Assembly (NCBI GenBank): GCA_034509735.1 | Contig: JACGWO010000002.1 | Span: 47,075,702 to 47,139,701, forward strand | Direction: 5' to 3' | Length of the DNA stretch: 64,000 bases | Origin: Sesamum alatum | Lineage: Eukaryota; Streptophyta; Magnoliopsida; Lamiales; Pedaliaceae | Shown here: positions 1 through 20,604 of the stretch, piece after piece | Numbering within the stretch: position 1 is the stretch's first letter | Layout: each line of letters starts with the position of its first letter | Position numbers and translations under genes: made by a program | Notes under the pieces: model-generated | Seen by the model: the letters and a program-made list of their open reading frames with translations, nothing else | Told to the model about the DNA's origin: nothing | The model's database searches: none

Positions 1-2083
1 TATTTCAAGAAGTTGATAAATCCATCAATATAGTTCTCAGTAACAATTAATTTGAAAAGAATAATGAAATAATAAATTACAATAAACTTACACAATTTGA
101 AAAAAATAATGAAATAATAAATTACAATAAACTTATATAGAGTGAGATAAAATCTCACTCGATTAACGAGTGTCAAACCATTAATGTATTTGTACTTGTT
201 CATTGAACCTCAACCTTAACCACTAAATTAAAACCTCATAATTAGGAAAAATCATTTCATCCCCATTAAGTGAGATTATTTTAAACTATCTCCAAATTAT
301 ACTTAGATATTAATTATTGCTAATTCTTTTTGAATCTTTTATATATTTATTTTAGAATGATTGATTATTCTAAAGTTTTCTTAACATATTAATGTAATAA
401 ATAATATAATTGACTACTTATGTAAAAAAGAAAAAAATGATTTTGTTTGTTTTTGGAAAGTAGATATATATATATATATATATATACACACATTACTGAA
501 AATTAGATAAGTTTGTTTGGGAAAAAAATTAAAATAAACTAAGAAATTTTTAGTATATAAAATAATTTAAATATTTATATTTGAACCATTTTTAAAACAA
601 CTCAAAAATCTATGCTATATATAAAATATCAGCACTTTAAATAACTAAAGTTGATATATTTTTAAATGAACTGACCAAATTATTCATATTTAAAGAAATA
701 ATATCTTACATAGCTCATTGTATTTAAAAGATTTTATCTCTTCTATTTATTTGTTTAAATCATACTATTTTATGATCATTCGATCATCTTTGGATCAATA
801 ATTCACATAAAACCGAACAACTCATAAATATTTATAAATATTAGTCCTTCATGCCACATGTACAACTTTTGCTACTCGAAGCATTGTTACGACTCTTATA
901 TGTTCTCCTCTTGCAACCTTGCAACTTAAGCATCCAAGGGTTATAACTGGGCCCTTTCCGATATTGTTCTCACACATTCCTTTTTTGTAGGACACGTTGT
1001 TGGATCTCGAGTTTACTTAAGCACTTCTTGAAAATCCCCAAACTAGATTGGACATTAAACTATACTTTCAAATTCAAAATGCTTACGAAGGTATGATTTG
1101 ACATCTATAATAACTTTTGTTCTTCTTAAAAGTAATATCAAACATATTATCATCCATTTGACATCTACAGTTACTTTTGAATATAATTACGTCGATTTTC
1201 TTTATTTTTAATAAAATTACAGTACCCCTTAAGAAGTGTACCTATAATTTTATAAAAATAAAAAATATTTATATAATTAAATTTTATTTAAAAGTATCAA
1301 CGTAATTTATCCTCGTAAAAACAAACAAAACCATCAACAAATAACCCCCCACATGTAGGACATTGGTATCATAAAAAGCTATAACCTTAATGTCATTGTC
1401 TATAAGTTAGGCTGCATATATAGCCTCATCTTCATCAACTTGCTTAGCCACCATCAAAACAATCATTATTATTATTACAATACCATTCACGGACTTCTTG
1501 AAAACTACAATTACTTTACTTACTATATTAAATTAAAATAAAACACTATATTAAATTAAAATAAAACACATGTAATGGAAATATTATATTATTGACAAGT
1601 AGATCAAAGTATTCATATTATTTATTTATTTATTTTTGTTTTGCAGATCTTGAATCTCTACTTTTTTTTTTAATTAATTTGAGGGGAAATTTGGAAGTAT
1701 TAATTAGGCAAGGTTTCATTGGCTAGCCAGCCGTATTACATTTTTGTTATTTTCAATAACATGGTTTTTGCAATAACTTTTATTTTGTTATGAGAATAAG
1801 TTGTAGAGAAAATTGTAAGTGAAGCGGTCGTAAAAAATTGAGAGCGTTCGGAAACAAAAGTTAAAACTGAAAAAAAAAACAAAAGAGAAGTTGAAAATAT
1901 TTGAAAAAACAAGAAATTAGTAAGAAGTTGCTTATAACTTTTGACTTAAATCAACTTAATATAAATAATTTAAAAGTAGAAATTGTAAAGCAAGAGTACT
2001 TAAAGCAGTTGGTTTAAACCCTTGCAAATAGCCCCTTAGTTTAAGGTTATAAAATTCTCACTTTATTGTTTCTTATTTTATAG
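1..2083. other. AT-rich intergenic sequence, no gene seen
   Basis: I see no coding region in this stretch. It is very AT-rich, with stop codons in every frame, and holds a (TA)n microsatellite near 463-486 and scattered poly-A and poly-T runs. No transposon ends could be placed confidently here. Confidence 0.6.
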
Positions 2084-2580
2084 GGTTGATTACACTTAGA
2101 TCCCCTCTAAAAATGTCAAATTGTACTTTTTTCAAAAAAAAAAATTGAAATTATACTTACAACATTTTCTGAAAATCCTTCATTTACACCTGACCCCTGT
2201 TAGAGTTTGGAAGGAAAGTATTTATGGCAGCAAAAAAAATTACATAAATATTCAATTTTCCCCTATCTTTTAACATTCTTATGTATATTTTTGTATTTAT
2301 AAAGAAAAAAATATAATGTGTATATAGAGAGTGAGGTCAATACTATTGCATTTTTCCCCTTATAACTCCAAAATTATTATAAGGGGATATTAAATAAGGG
2401 TAAAATTAAAAATTTATATAATTTTATTTGCTAACATCAGCATTTTTTTATCACAATTCTAACGAAAGGGGGTTGGGTGTAAATAGTGAATTTTGAGAAG
2501 CGGTACACGTGTAATTTTAAAACTCCGTCCGGGGAAAGTATCATTTTACATTTTCAGAGAGAGTCGAAGTGTAATTAACC
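2084..2580. mobile_element. MULE-like MITE, family B, copy 1
   Basis: The left end (GGTTGATTACACTTAGATCC) is inverted at the right end (about 2545-2580), which reads in reverse complement as GGTTAATTACACTTCGACTC. The same ends occur in a second element of nearly the same length at 51809-52303. Flanks share TTTTAT in register but not a clean 9-bp duplication, so this looks like an old copy. There is no coding capacity. Short peptides that can be read through the right half are chance. Confidence 0.6.
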
Positions 2581-3545
2581 CTTTTATCTATTTACAAAAA
2601 GACCCCTTGGAAGCAATGATTTGCCAATACAGAATGATTGAAGTCTTGAAGGGGCAAGCAATCAATTTTACCTCTTTGTGGTGATAGCAACAACACATTT
2701 TGTTTGTATATTTTTTTGGTTGATAATTTAATAATATTGGAATTCATCAATTTTGGGTGATCCACACTATTTATGATGGCAAGTGTTTGACATGACAAAA
2801 ATGCCTTCCTACTTATGTTCTAAAATATTTTGATTTACCTCCATAAAAGTATGTTTATTACAAATGTTCCCCTCCATAAAATATGTTTATTACAAATGTT
2901 CCCCATAAATATATACTTTTTTTTAGTGTATTGAACTTTTATAAAAACTTTTATCTGAAAAATAACATTCAAAGTTTATCATTTTATTATATAGATTATA
3001 AAATGTAGAAATATTTAGAAGTTCAATATCTACAACTATATTTTACAGAGCAAGTTATTTGTTTAAAAATACACAAGAATATGTGTGAATCGTGATGTAA
3101 CCCTTTATATCATTCATATAATTTTATAAAAATAAATTTTTATGTTGTTTAAATTATATAATTTGTATTCAATAACATGAATAAGTATTTAAAATATATC
3201 CTATCATTACTCACATAATTATGGAATACTTTGGATTAATTATATATATAATTTAGTATATTTTACAGGACATATAAAAACCCAACATCATTTCTTAAAA
3301 TTGTATTTATGATCTTTTATAAAAAGTTATACACATATAAGTATTTAGATATATAATACATAAAAATATGTAAATTTTTTAAATAATTATATAAAGATTA
3401 TAAGGATGGTAAACTTATAGAGGTTCTATACTAATTATCAAAAAATATATATTTTGAAAAAGATTTATTTTAAATAAAAAAAACTATAACAATTCACTCA
3501 AATTATTTTATAGGAGAATGATTGCAATAGACACGCAAGAATTGC
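2581..3545. other. AT-rich intergenic sequence, no gene seen
   Basis: This stretch shows no coding pattern. A short direct repeat (ATGTTTATTACAAATGTTCC) occurs twice near 2850-2905. Otherwise it is low-complexity AT-rich sequence. Confidence 0.5.
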
Positions 3546-3620
3546 AATTAACGAACGTCTAATAAATATTCCCTCGTGATAATCATTATAGTGGGGATAT
3601 TTATTAGACGTCCGTTAATT
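3546..3620. repeat. Short hairpin (28-bp arms, about 19-nt loop)
   Basis: The arms 3546-3573 and 3593-3620 are inverted copies differing at about 2 of 28 positions, both carrying ACGTCTAATAAATAT. The hairpin lies about 40 bp left of a fold-back element. It could be a tiny MITE remnant or a small-RNA precursor; the sequence alone does not say which. Confidence 0.6.
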
Positions 3621-3661
3621 CTAGGGGGGTACTTTTAACTTTCAAATTATGAGAGAATATT

Positions 3662-4571
3662 GGCTTAAAGACATTTTTGATCCTGTAACTATACCCCATT
3701 CTCATTTTAGTCCTTTATTTTTCTAGGGTTTCATAATGGTCTTGTAGCTTTTTAATTGTCACAATTTTGAACCACATTTCACCGGAATTTTTTCAAAGTC
3801 GCCGGAAATTTCTGATGTGGCATTTTAAATTGGGGGAAATGATTTTATTGGTTGGTTATGCATGACATGGAGATTGCATGGCTTTAATTATAAAATTAAT
3901 TATTGATGTGGCATTAATTATAAAAAAGAATTATTTTATCTTCATTTATTGTTTATAGATTTTTAAAAAAATTAAAATATATTTAAGAAAATAAAATAAT
4001 ATATATATACATATTTATATATACATATAATTAATATATATATATATATGTTTAAAAAAAAAGCCAGCAGCGACGTTGCCGCCAAATCTTTGGGCGATGA
4101 CAGGACGCCCAGAGATGGGCATCGCCGTCGCCCAAGTTGGGCGACAACGACTTGCCCTAGATTTGGCGGCGGCGGTTGCCACCGTTGGCTTTTTTTTTTC
4201 TTATGTATATATAATTATGTATATATATTACTATTATTTTCTTAAGTATATTTTAATTTTTTTAAAAAAAAAACTATAAATAATAAATGAAGATAAAATA
4301 ATTTTTTTTATATAATTAATGCCACATCAATATTTAATTTATAATTAAAGCCATGCAATCGCCATATCATGCATAACCGACCAATAAAATCATTTCCCTC
4401 AATTTAAAATGCCACGTCATAAATTTCCGATGATTTTGAAAAAAAATCCAGCGAAATGTGGACCAAAATTGTGACAATTAAAAAGTTCCAGGACCATTAT
4501 GAAATCCTAAAAAAATAAAGGACTAAAACGAGAATGGGGTATAATTACAGGACCAAAAATGCCTCTAAACC
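3662..4571. mobile_element. Fold-back MULE-like element with GC-rich palindromic core
   Basis: About 910 bp. The outer arms are long inverted repeats of roughly 300 bp or more: the left arm contains CCTGTAACTATACCCCATTC and the right arm its near-exact complement. The element starts GG, ends CC, and is flanked by 9-bp sequences matching at 8 of 9 positions (3653-3661 and 4572-4580). AT-rich inner arms enclose a GC-rich core at about 4060-4190 that is itself an imperfect palindrome, rich in GGGCGA/TCGCCC. No transposase is present. It is a relative of the element at 61494-62349. Confidence 0.75.
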
Positions 4572-4580
4572 AAGAATATT

Positions 4581-5373
4581 TATCATTGTGAAAAATTTTA
4601 AGGGAGCCTGTAATTTACTCGTGCAGGCGTGAATCTATCCCTAAATTTTTTATCGGCCAAAAATAAACATTATATATGTACTTGAAAACCAATTTTCAAG
4701 ACTTGTGGTGCCAAAGACAAATTAAAAGAGTTGAGGGGTCTTAGGAATATTAGCCAAAACACAATTGGGAAAAGTGTAAATGCTGACTGGCTAAGACTTG
4801 GGAGTCTTATTCATGTACAGTTCATCGATGCCCCACGAACTACAAATACTGCATTGATCAGCAACTCTTACAAGTGGGGAATTTCTGGAAACAAAAGATA
4901 ATGATTATTTATATATAATATCTTGTGAAGTTTATTCTATAAATATTATGGTTATTCTGAAATTTGAAGATTCTTGAACCTCCCACAACGAGAAAAGTTT
5001 GAATGGTTCTTATGATTCTCTGTCCTTATATTGTTGACATTCCGCGTCAGTAACAAAATCCCAACAAAGATCTTTCGGCAGTCGAATGAAAGTTCCTGTT
5101 TTTCTAACAAGTGGGCAGTGTTAGATTGTTGGTTAAATTTGCTGACAGTGTGTGTCTGTTTGTGTGGCTGATGAGTTCAAGAAAGTGAAGCTAGTGTGTG
5201 TGGTGTGTGTATTTCGGGAGTTTGTGGATCTTTCAAGATTCAGAGAGAAGTCTTACCTTTGGTTTCTTTCGTTGCACTTTTAGTAAAGATTTTGAGAGCT
5301 TTGTGGGCAGAATCCCATAAGAAAAGCCTGTCATTATTCCAGCTTTGGCAAATCTTTGAAAAGGTATGAAAAC

Positions 5374-5419
<46 letters not shown>

Positions 5420-5877
5420 AATATGGAGTGCATGTCTTGAATGATCTGAAATAAGTATGGAATTGGATCAGCAAAGTTCAAACAAATGCTTCAATTTCTT
5501 ACTTTCTTGAAAGAGTTGATTTGGGGTAACAAAGATTCTTGACTGTTGCAAAAGCCTGTCTGACTTTGATTGAGATAATGATCTCATTGGTTTTGTTTGG
5601 TAGAATTTCAGTTATAGAGTACTCAAGAATGGTATTTTGAGACACTGGAGTTCTTGATTTTTACTTGTAAATTATTTGATTTTCAGCTTTATTTAATTCT
5701 ATCTTGTGCAGAGCTGCACATGTATGAGTTCACATGCATAATCTGATGTATCTGTTTGATGGGATTTTTTATTATGCCCCATTTATCAGCTTTCTTGAAT
5801 GTTCAGATCTATGTATGGAATAATTATGTAAGAAGGTGTTGTTTTGGTTTGGATTTTTGAAGCTTTGAAGTGAGAAG
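4581..5877 (+). promoter_or_regulatory. Upstream region and probable 5' leader of the AVT1-like gene
   Basis: There is no independent gene here. The stretch from about 5140 to 5360 is less AT-biased and reads like a transcribed leader. AAAAG followed by GTATGA at about 5362 is a plausible 5' splice site, so a leader intron may run from there to just before the start codon. A (CT)n(CA)n microsatellite occupies 5373-5420, inside that putative intron. Leader exon limits are inferred. Confidence 0.4.
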
Positions 5878-11035
<5,158 letters not shown>

Positions 11036-11385
11036 TACTTTTGCAGTGTGTTTCTTAGGAACAGATAATATATACAAATATATCTTCAGTTTTGCAGATT
11101 TCTATTTGCTTCTCTTCTGCATTCCTAGAACACAGTTTTGCTTGCAACTTATTGTTCACTGTTATGTTCAGCAGTTGCACACTTTGGAATTTTGATGTGA
11201 TCTACTGTCTGAGAGGATGTTCTATCGCACTTTTGTGTCACGTATATTGATACCATATTCACATGTATATTGTGATTTCGCTCTATTTAATTATAATTTT
11301 AATTAACGGTCTTTGCTGGCGTATTTTCCCATCTAAAGAGATCGTTTGATGTGTTTGTTTGAGTAAGAATTTGATAAACACTTTA
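11036..11385 (+). terminator. 3' flank of the AVT1-like gene
   Basis: This is presumed 3' UTR and flank. T-rich stretches and TGTATATTGTG-like motifs near 11260-11275 would fit a plant polyadenylation region, but no precise cleavage site can be named. Confidence 0.35.
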
Positions 11386-11809
11386 GGGTAAATTACAGTC
11401 ACCTCTTCTGAGGTTTGACATAATTATAAATACCCTCTGTTTGGTTTGAAACATTGCAAATACATTTAAGGTTTGTAATTTTTAACCAAAGGTTTGAAAT
11501 TGACCATTTTGTCCTTAATTTTTTTATTAAATTATAGAAAAATCAGCCGAGGTAAATTGCAGTATTGCTCCTCTGTGTAAAAAACTTAAGAAATCTCTCC
11601 CTGCCATTGTAGTTCAAAAAAATTTTAAGAATTAAATAAAAAATAATTCAGTGCATAAGGGAATTTTGGTCAGTTTACCCAAAAAAATAGATGAAAATGG
11701 GTTATTTGTTAGGCGATTACAAACTATATGGGGTATTCGTAATTTTCCAAATAATGAGAGGGTATTTATAATTATGCTAAATATTGGGAGAAGTAGTTGT
11801 AATTTACCC
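11386..11809. mobile_element. MULE-like MITE, family A, copy 1
   Basis: A 424-bp element with inverted ends GGGTAAATTACAGTCACCTC and a matching complement at the right. It is flanked by a perfect 9-bp direct repeat AACACTTTA (11377-11385 and 11810-11818). A 9-bp target duplication with GG...CC ends is the Mutator-like hallmark. There is no coding capacity. A 425-bp copy lies at 60736-61160 in the opposite internal orientation, and a third, interrupted copy at 33380-34157. Confidence 0.88.
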
Positions 11810-12209
11810 AACACTTTATACTTCTATAAGTTTTTTGGATTTCTGACAACATGACTAAGAATTGCTTTTTAGTCTCCTTTTAGTCGTACACATAGCATGA
11901 CATATTATTGTGAGCTAATGGATTTTTGTTCTTGAGTTATGGGCAACCTTTGACAACTATATGTAGAGAAGCAATTACGAATTTGGAACATCGACAAGTG
12001 TTGTGGTTTTTGATCGATGTAATTTTTTAAGGTTTATTTAGTTTATTTTATTATATATGCATTGCGAAAAATTATTATGTTGATATTTTATATGTAAAAT
12101 TACTTAGAGATATAATTATAAATACAATTATATGATACCCGCAACAATTTATATATGTTTCGAATTTCTAATAAATTTTGATGGTTGAAGTTTAAGATTT
12201 TTTTATGAA

Positions 12210-12631
12210 GATAAATTATAGCTAGAAGTTTGGCATAATCCTCGTTGTTTAAAAAATTAAAAATACCCCCATCAAATTCAAAATAATTATATAATTTCTA
12301 AATAGGGGTGTCAAAAGTATTTTTTTTTACCCCTGTTAATTCTAAAAAAAGAATGTTTGGAAAAATTTAAAAAAATCTAAGAATTGGTAAAATAAATAAT
12401 CTATAAAGAATATAATCCATAAAAATATTTTAGCTAATTTTGAAAATCACATAAAATTATAATTTATAATCCGAAATGGCATTTTGGGTTGTTTATTATA
12501 AAATTTGGATGAAAATATGATGTAATTGGCTCGTTGTTAGACATACGTTAAAGTCAGGGGTATTTGTAATTTTTCGAACAACGATGATGTATATATAATT
12601 ATGTCAAACCTCAATCACCCTTGTAAATATC
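12210..12631. mobile_element. Degenerate family A-like MITE
   Basis: Left end GATAAATTATAG and right end TTGTAAATATC, together with inner segments (AAGTTTGGCATAAT against TTATGTCAAACCTC), form diverged inverted repeats of the family A type. The length (about 422 bp) matches intact copies. The target duplication is not clear. The following 12640-12780 has more fragments of the same kind. Confidence 0.5.
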
Positions 12632-12964
12632 TTTTCTTGTTTGAAAAAATACAAATATCCCTTTGAAATCTAGCAGACAGTTTTTAATTTCATAAGGTAT
12701 TTATACTTTTTCAAACTGCAAATGAGTATTTAAAATTTTGATAAACCTCAACGAGCTTGTAATTTAACTTTTTGTTTGTTTAAGAAAAAAGAGAAAAGAA
12801 AAATTAAGTTGAAGACTACTAATAATATTCGCCTAACTGTTCTTGACTTCTTGTAAACATTTGTTCCCTCATTCTTTCCGCCGAACTATTTCAGTTCCCC
12901 AATTCCTACGCAAAGATCCCAACTCCTCAGAATCGCAGTTAAATTACACCGAGTTCTTAGTGTT

Positions 12965-16336
<3,372 letters not shown>

Positions 16337-17219
16337 TGAACTTTAGACGGCCATTTTTCTGAGCCGTTTCCCTTTCGTATAAGTGAAATAGAGTTGGTTG
16401 TTCTATAGAGGACTAGTTTCGTGTTGGATGGATCGGGAGCAACACATCGATCCAGCAACGAATTTTCCAGGTACCTCATTTTTCATTTTTGATTGTTGAA
16501 TTTGCTATCTTGAAGTAGAGAAATTGAATGTTTAGTTTTTTTTTATGTCCTTGAAAGAAAAAGAAAAGGTTTAGTTATTTTGGTTCTTAGTGTTACCATT
16601 TTTCTCATTTCCATCCTCTTCATATGCTTTCTTTTGTTGTATAGTACAAGTAATAAAAATCATCCGAGAAGTTATGTGGATTTTCTATTCCAATTAATAT
16701 ATATATATATATATATTACGTGTATAAAATCTTCTTTTAAATAAAATAGAGAGAGACCATTTTTGTACGTGTTATATGTTTATGTTAATTGGAATAGAAG
16801 CTGTAATAGAATTTAGAATAGAAAATTTAATCCGTCCAAGAAGATGATATTGGCCAATGACTAGAATGTGATATATGGACAAGACCCAATAATGAGAGCA
16901 GTTTGGACCTAAAATTGTCACAAAAATCACTTATATGCATCAAATTCATCGATTTTGTTTGAATGATTCAATATTGCAAAGAATTTTAAATTCTTAAATT
17001 CTCATTTCAAATTATATTTTATAGTATGATAATGGATTTCAAATCCATTCCTCAAATTCAAGTCATTTCATCCAAACATAGACTTTTTCATTTCTCAAGG
17101 GTAGTTTGTGGAAAATAAAAGAAAAATACGACCAATAATGGATTGTCTATCAAGCTTCCAAAAGTAGAAAAAAACAAAAAACAAAAAAAAAAAAGAAAGA
17201 AAGAAAAAATAGTGCTTAG
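16337..17219. other. 3' flank of the thioredoxin-like gene and intergenic
   Basis: The first 300 bp are probably 3' UTR, followed by a (TA)n run near 16697-16717 and AT-rich sequence. Repeated ATTTGAAATCC/GGATTTCAAAT blocks near 16975-17080 recur at 19190-19480 and may be old transposon debris. No gene is seen. Confidence 0.4.
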
Positions 17220-18051
17220 GGTTCGTTTGGTTCAAATGAGAGGAAAGGGGAAGTGAAAGAGGGAGGGGGAGGGAAAGAATAATAGTTTTCCTTCAAATTG
17301 TTTGGTATGATTGGAAGGGGAGTAAATCTTAAATACTTTCCCTTGTTTGGTACGAGAAAAATAGATTGAGAAGAAAATACTAATTTTTGTAATTTTACAG
17401 TTTAAACCCTTTCTCTTCATTTTAGAAAATAAATAAGTTAATATTATACTAATATCAAATATTTAAAAACCTTATTAATAAAAATATATATCAAACAAGA
17501 ACAATAATATTTTTTATTAATAAAAATATTAATCAAAACGAATATTATTCATTTATTCTAAATTATTTAATTTAAATAAAATAAAAATTACAAGTGTCGG
17601 CGGTGGGAAGAGGAAAAAGGATTATTCAATAAAAAATAATAGCAAATTAGTAATAAAAAATTCTGAAAAATTATAAATGAAAAGTATGTTTACCGAATTG
17701 TTGACGTCGACGTACTAGTTTTTCCAACGATTTGATTTTCTTTTATCTGGTGATTATGTACGGTATTATCAGCGGTAATGAGAAAATAATTAAAGGAAAA
17801 TATATATATATATGGGCAATAGAGTAAATAAAAATAAAATATGTAATTTTTGGTCTTTTTAGCCTTATACTTCCATTTTTCCGCCCAATTTCGGACGGAA
17901 ATGAAATTGGACTCCGGAGGGATTCCATATACATCCAGTTTTACTTGCCTTCTATCTATTCCTCCAAACCAAACAGTAAATTTTTTCTTATACATCCTCT
18001 TTTACTTCCACTTCTCCTATACTTCCACTTTTCCCTCCAACCAAACATACT
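17220..18051. mobile_element. TIR element with GTTTGGTT ends (superfamily unclear)
   Basis: The left end GGTTCGTTTGGTT is inverted at the right end as AACCAAACATAC, followed by purine-rich arms on both sides (GAGGAAAGGGGAAGTG against CACTTCTCC-type sequence). CTTAG flanks both sides. The interior has no transposase. The ends resemble hAT-type or other GTTTGG elements of plants, but a duplication longer than 5 bp was not found. Confidence 0.5.
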
Positions 18052-20000
18052 CTTAGAGTCACCTTTGATTTTATTCGTATATAGAGATTAAACGTAACAA
18101 TATTTGAAACTAATAAGATATATATTTTAACATTATATGCCAAACAATACACGTCTATATAATAAGAAAAAGGAAAAAAACCCACAAATAGCACTATATA
18201 AAATTAATATTTTATATTTATTGTTTAATGGATTAAATTTTTTATATGTTGAGTTTTCTATTATAAAGTTGTTCATTTTCATTTGATATTGAACTCGTTA
18301 AATGCCCACATTTTTATATTATTTTCATGTCAATTTCATTTACTTTGAAAGTTCAAGATGAAAATTTAAGTAATATAGTCATGAATATTTAATTTCACAG
18401 TTACACTCACAAATCTTTATTTGTAGTAGCCCATCAAACATAATACGTATTATAATTGGATGATGAGTTGGCTGCAATACAGGAGCAAGGTGATGCGTCT
18501 TCGCCAGGTAGTTGAGCAGTATTGAGTCACTTGCCACGTCGGTTGCTTTTTGATAAGTCATCTGCCATCTAGGATCACGTTGATGAGTCGTTCGCCACGC
18601 TGGTGGCTTCTTGGTGACTCAACTGCAACCTAGGAGTTCGATGATGAGTCATCAACCATGTTTGATGGCTTCTTTATGACTCAATTGCAACCTAGGAGTT
18701 CGATGATGAATCATCAGTCATGTTTGAAGGAGATTATGAATCATCTACCACGTCGAATCACGTATTTTTCGAAAGTGGGGAAAAAATTATAATGATTATG
18801 CTCTTTTTCTCATTGAAGAAACTGGTCAAATTTCCCTTCAATATTGTTATTAATTATAAAAAAAAAAAAAAAAAATTGGCGCCAACATCCAACCATTTTC
18901 CTCGTAATTGCAAGCTCACATGAGGGGCACGTGACACAAATCTGTTAGCTTTTTGACGTACACTTAACAAAGAGACGGATTGTTTTCAAAATTGGAAATT
19001 TGGAGGATCAATTATATAACTCGTGGGTACACGGGGGATCAATTCTTATTTTAGTGACAAATTTAAGGGACGAAAAATGTATTTTTTCGAGTAAAAAAAA
19101 CAAAATATTGTTGCCTTGTTTTTCTCCCTTACTAGCTTGTTTGAGAAATTATAAGAAAACCAATTCCAAGTAATTGAAATTTTTAAACTTTATTTTGTTG
19201 ATTATTTCAATTGATTTCAAATTCTTTTGGTATTGAGTCATTTAAAATTATTTCTTCAAATCCTTCCATCAAATCCAAATCCATCAAAATATGTGTATTT
19301 GGATTGATGGATTTGGATAAATGATTTCAAATGACTCCATTTGAAAAGAATTTGAAATCCATCCATATTCATCAAAACACAGTTCAAAATTGAAATGGAA
19401 GGATTTGAAATCCTTTATAAATTTGGAATTATCCGAACAAATTAAAAGATTTTATATTAAGAATTTGAAATCCATGATTTCAAATTCTTCAATCCAAATG
19501 CAACCTAATAGATCTGAATGTATGGATTCCAAATATCTAAAAACAAATAATTTGAATTAATTTGAATAATTTCACAATAGAAATGGTTTCAAATCCAACT
19601 CTCATTTTAAATTATGCTTTGTGAAATACTGATTGATTTCTAATTCTTTTAATACAATTAATTGAAATTATTTCTCTAAATTCTTACCTTAAATTCAAAT
19701 CCATCGATCTGAATGTATCTTTAATTCATTCTCCGACTTTACAAATTTATCATAAGATATTTTTAGTAATTTTTCCAAAATAAAAAATAAAAAAGGTAAG
19801 TGGCATTATTAATTAAGAAATAATTAATTAATAGCACGTGGTGAAATTACCTAAATGGTATTAGTAGCCGTTAGCCCATTAAAGTTTGCCATGCACGTAA
19901 CTCGTAACTAACAACAGCAGCAATAATCCACAATATATTTAATTAATTTACAACATTAATCTTAATTTTTCTCTCAAAAACATCAAATTATTTATTTTTA
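18052..20000. other. Intergenic with degenerate repeats
   Basis: From about 18440 to 18760 there are diverged tandem copies containing GATGAGTCATC-like palindromes, including a 62-bp period from 18615 to 18738. Poly-A occurs near 18858-18875. At 19140-19520 and 19550-19720 GATTTGAAATCC and its complement are repeated in opposite orientations, suggesting fold-back elements. No coding region is seen. Confidence 0.5.
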
Positions 20001-20604
20001 TTTTTGTTTGGATTTATTCTCTCTCATCCCAGTTTCGCAAAATCTCCACCTTGTTCGCTCCAAGCACCCCTCGAATTTCACACGTCAAGCAACTGAAAAA
20101 ACAATTAGATTTCCATCATCGCTAATCCCATCTAATTCAGATCAATCAATCGCTCGTCGTGAGTTTCTTCTCCGATGCCGTAACTCTGTGCATGCATGAT
20201 GATGATTCCGTCGTTCTTGTTAATGTGTGGATTTAATGTTGCTTCTCATTTCTGGGGGATATATATGTAGGGTTGTCGTTGATGTGTTTTTGGGATAATT
20301 AAGATTCTTTTTCGATATTGAATTCGTATTTGTTTGTGATGTTCTTGCTATAGATTTTGGTTAATGTGTCTGTTTTCTAGTTGTTTGATTTGGTTTTCGT
20401 GGTTCTACTTCGCACCCTTTTTGTTGCAAGTGTTTTGGTGAATTCTGTTGCAGTTGGGCTTGACTTGGATCATTTTCTCTGTTTGTTTTCGTTTTTTTTT
20501 TCTGGTTGAAAAAAAGGGTTTCTTGGGAAGCACATTGTGGATTGAGGATTCGATTTTCATTCTTATCCAATGTGGATGTGGGGAAGAATTTAGGAATTAG
20601 TGTC
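20001..20604 (+). promoter_or_regulatory. Probable 5' leader of the Pumilio gene
   Basis: From about 20010 the base composition changes to that of transcribed sequence, with CT-rich runs. The stretch carries several short upstream ATGs. It probably holds 5' UTR exons with a leader intron, whose limits cannot be set from sequence alone. Confidence 0.4.

Noticed and set aside
4048..4279. Overlapping short frames in the core of the 3662-4571 element
   Set aside because: The core is palindromic and GC-rich, so frames stay open by chance.
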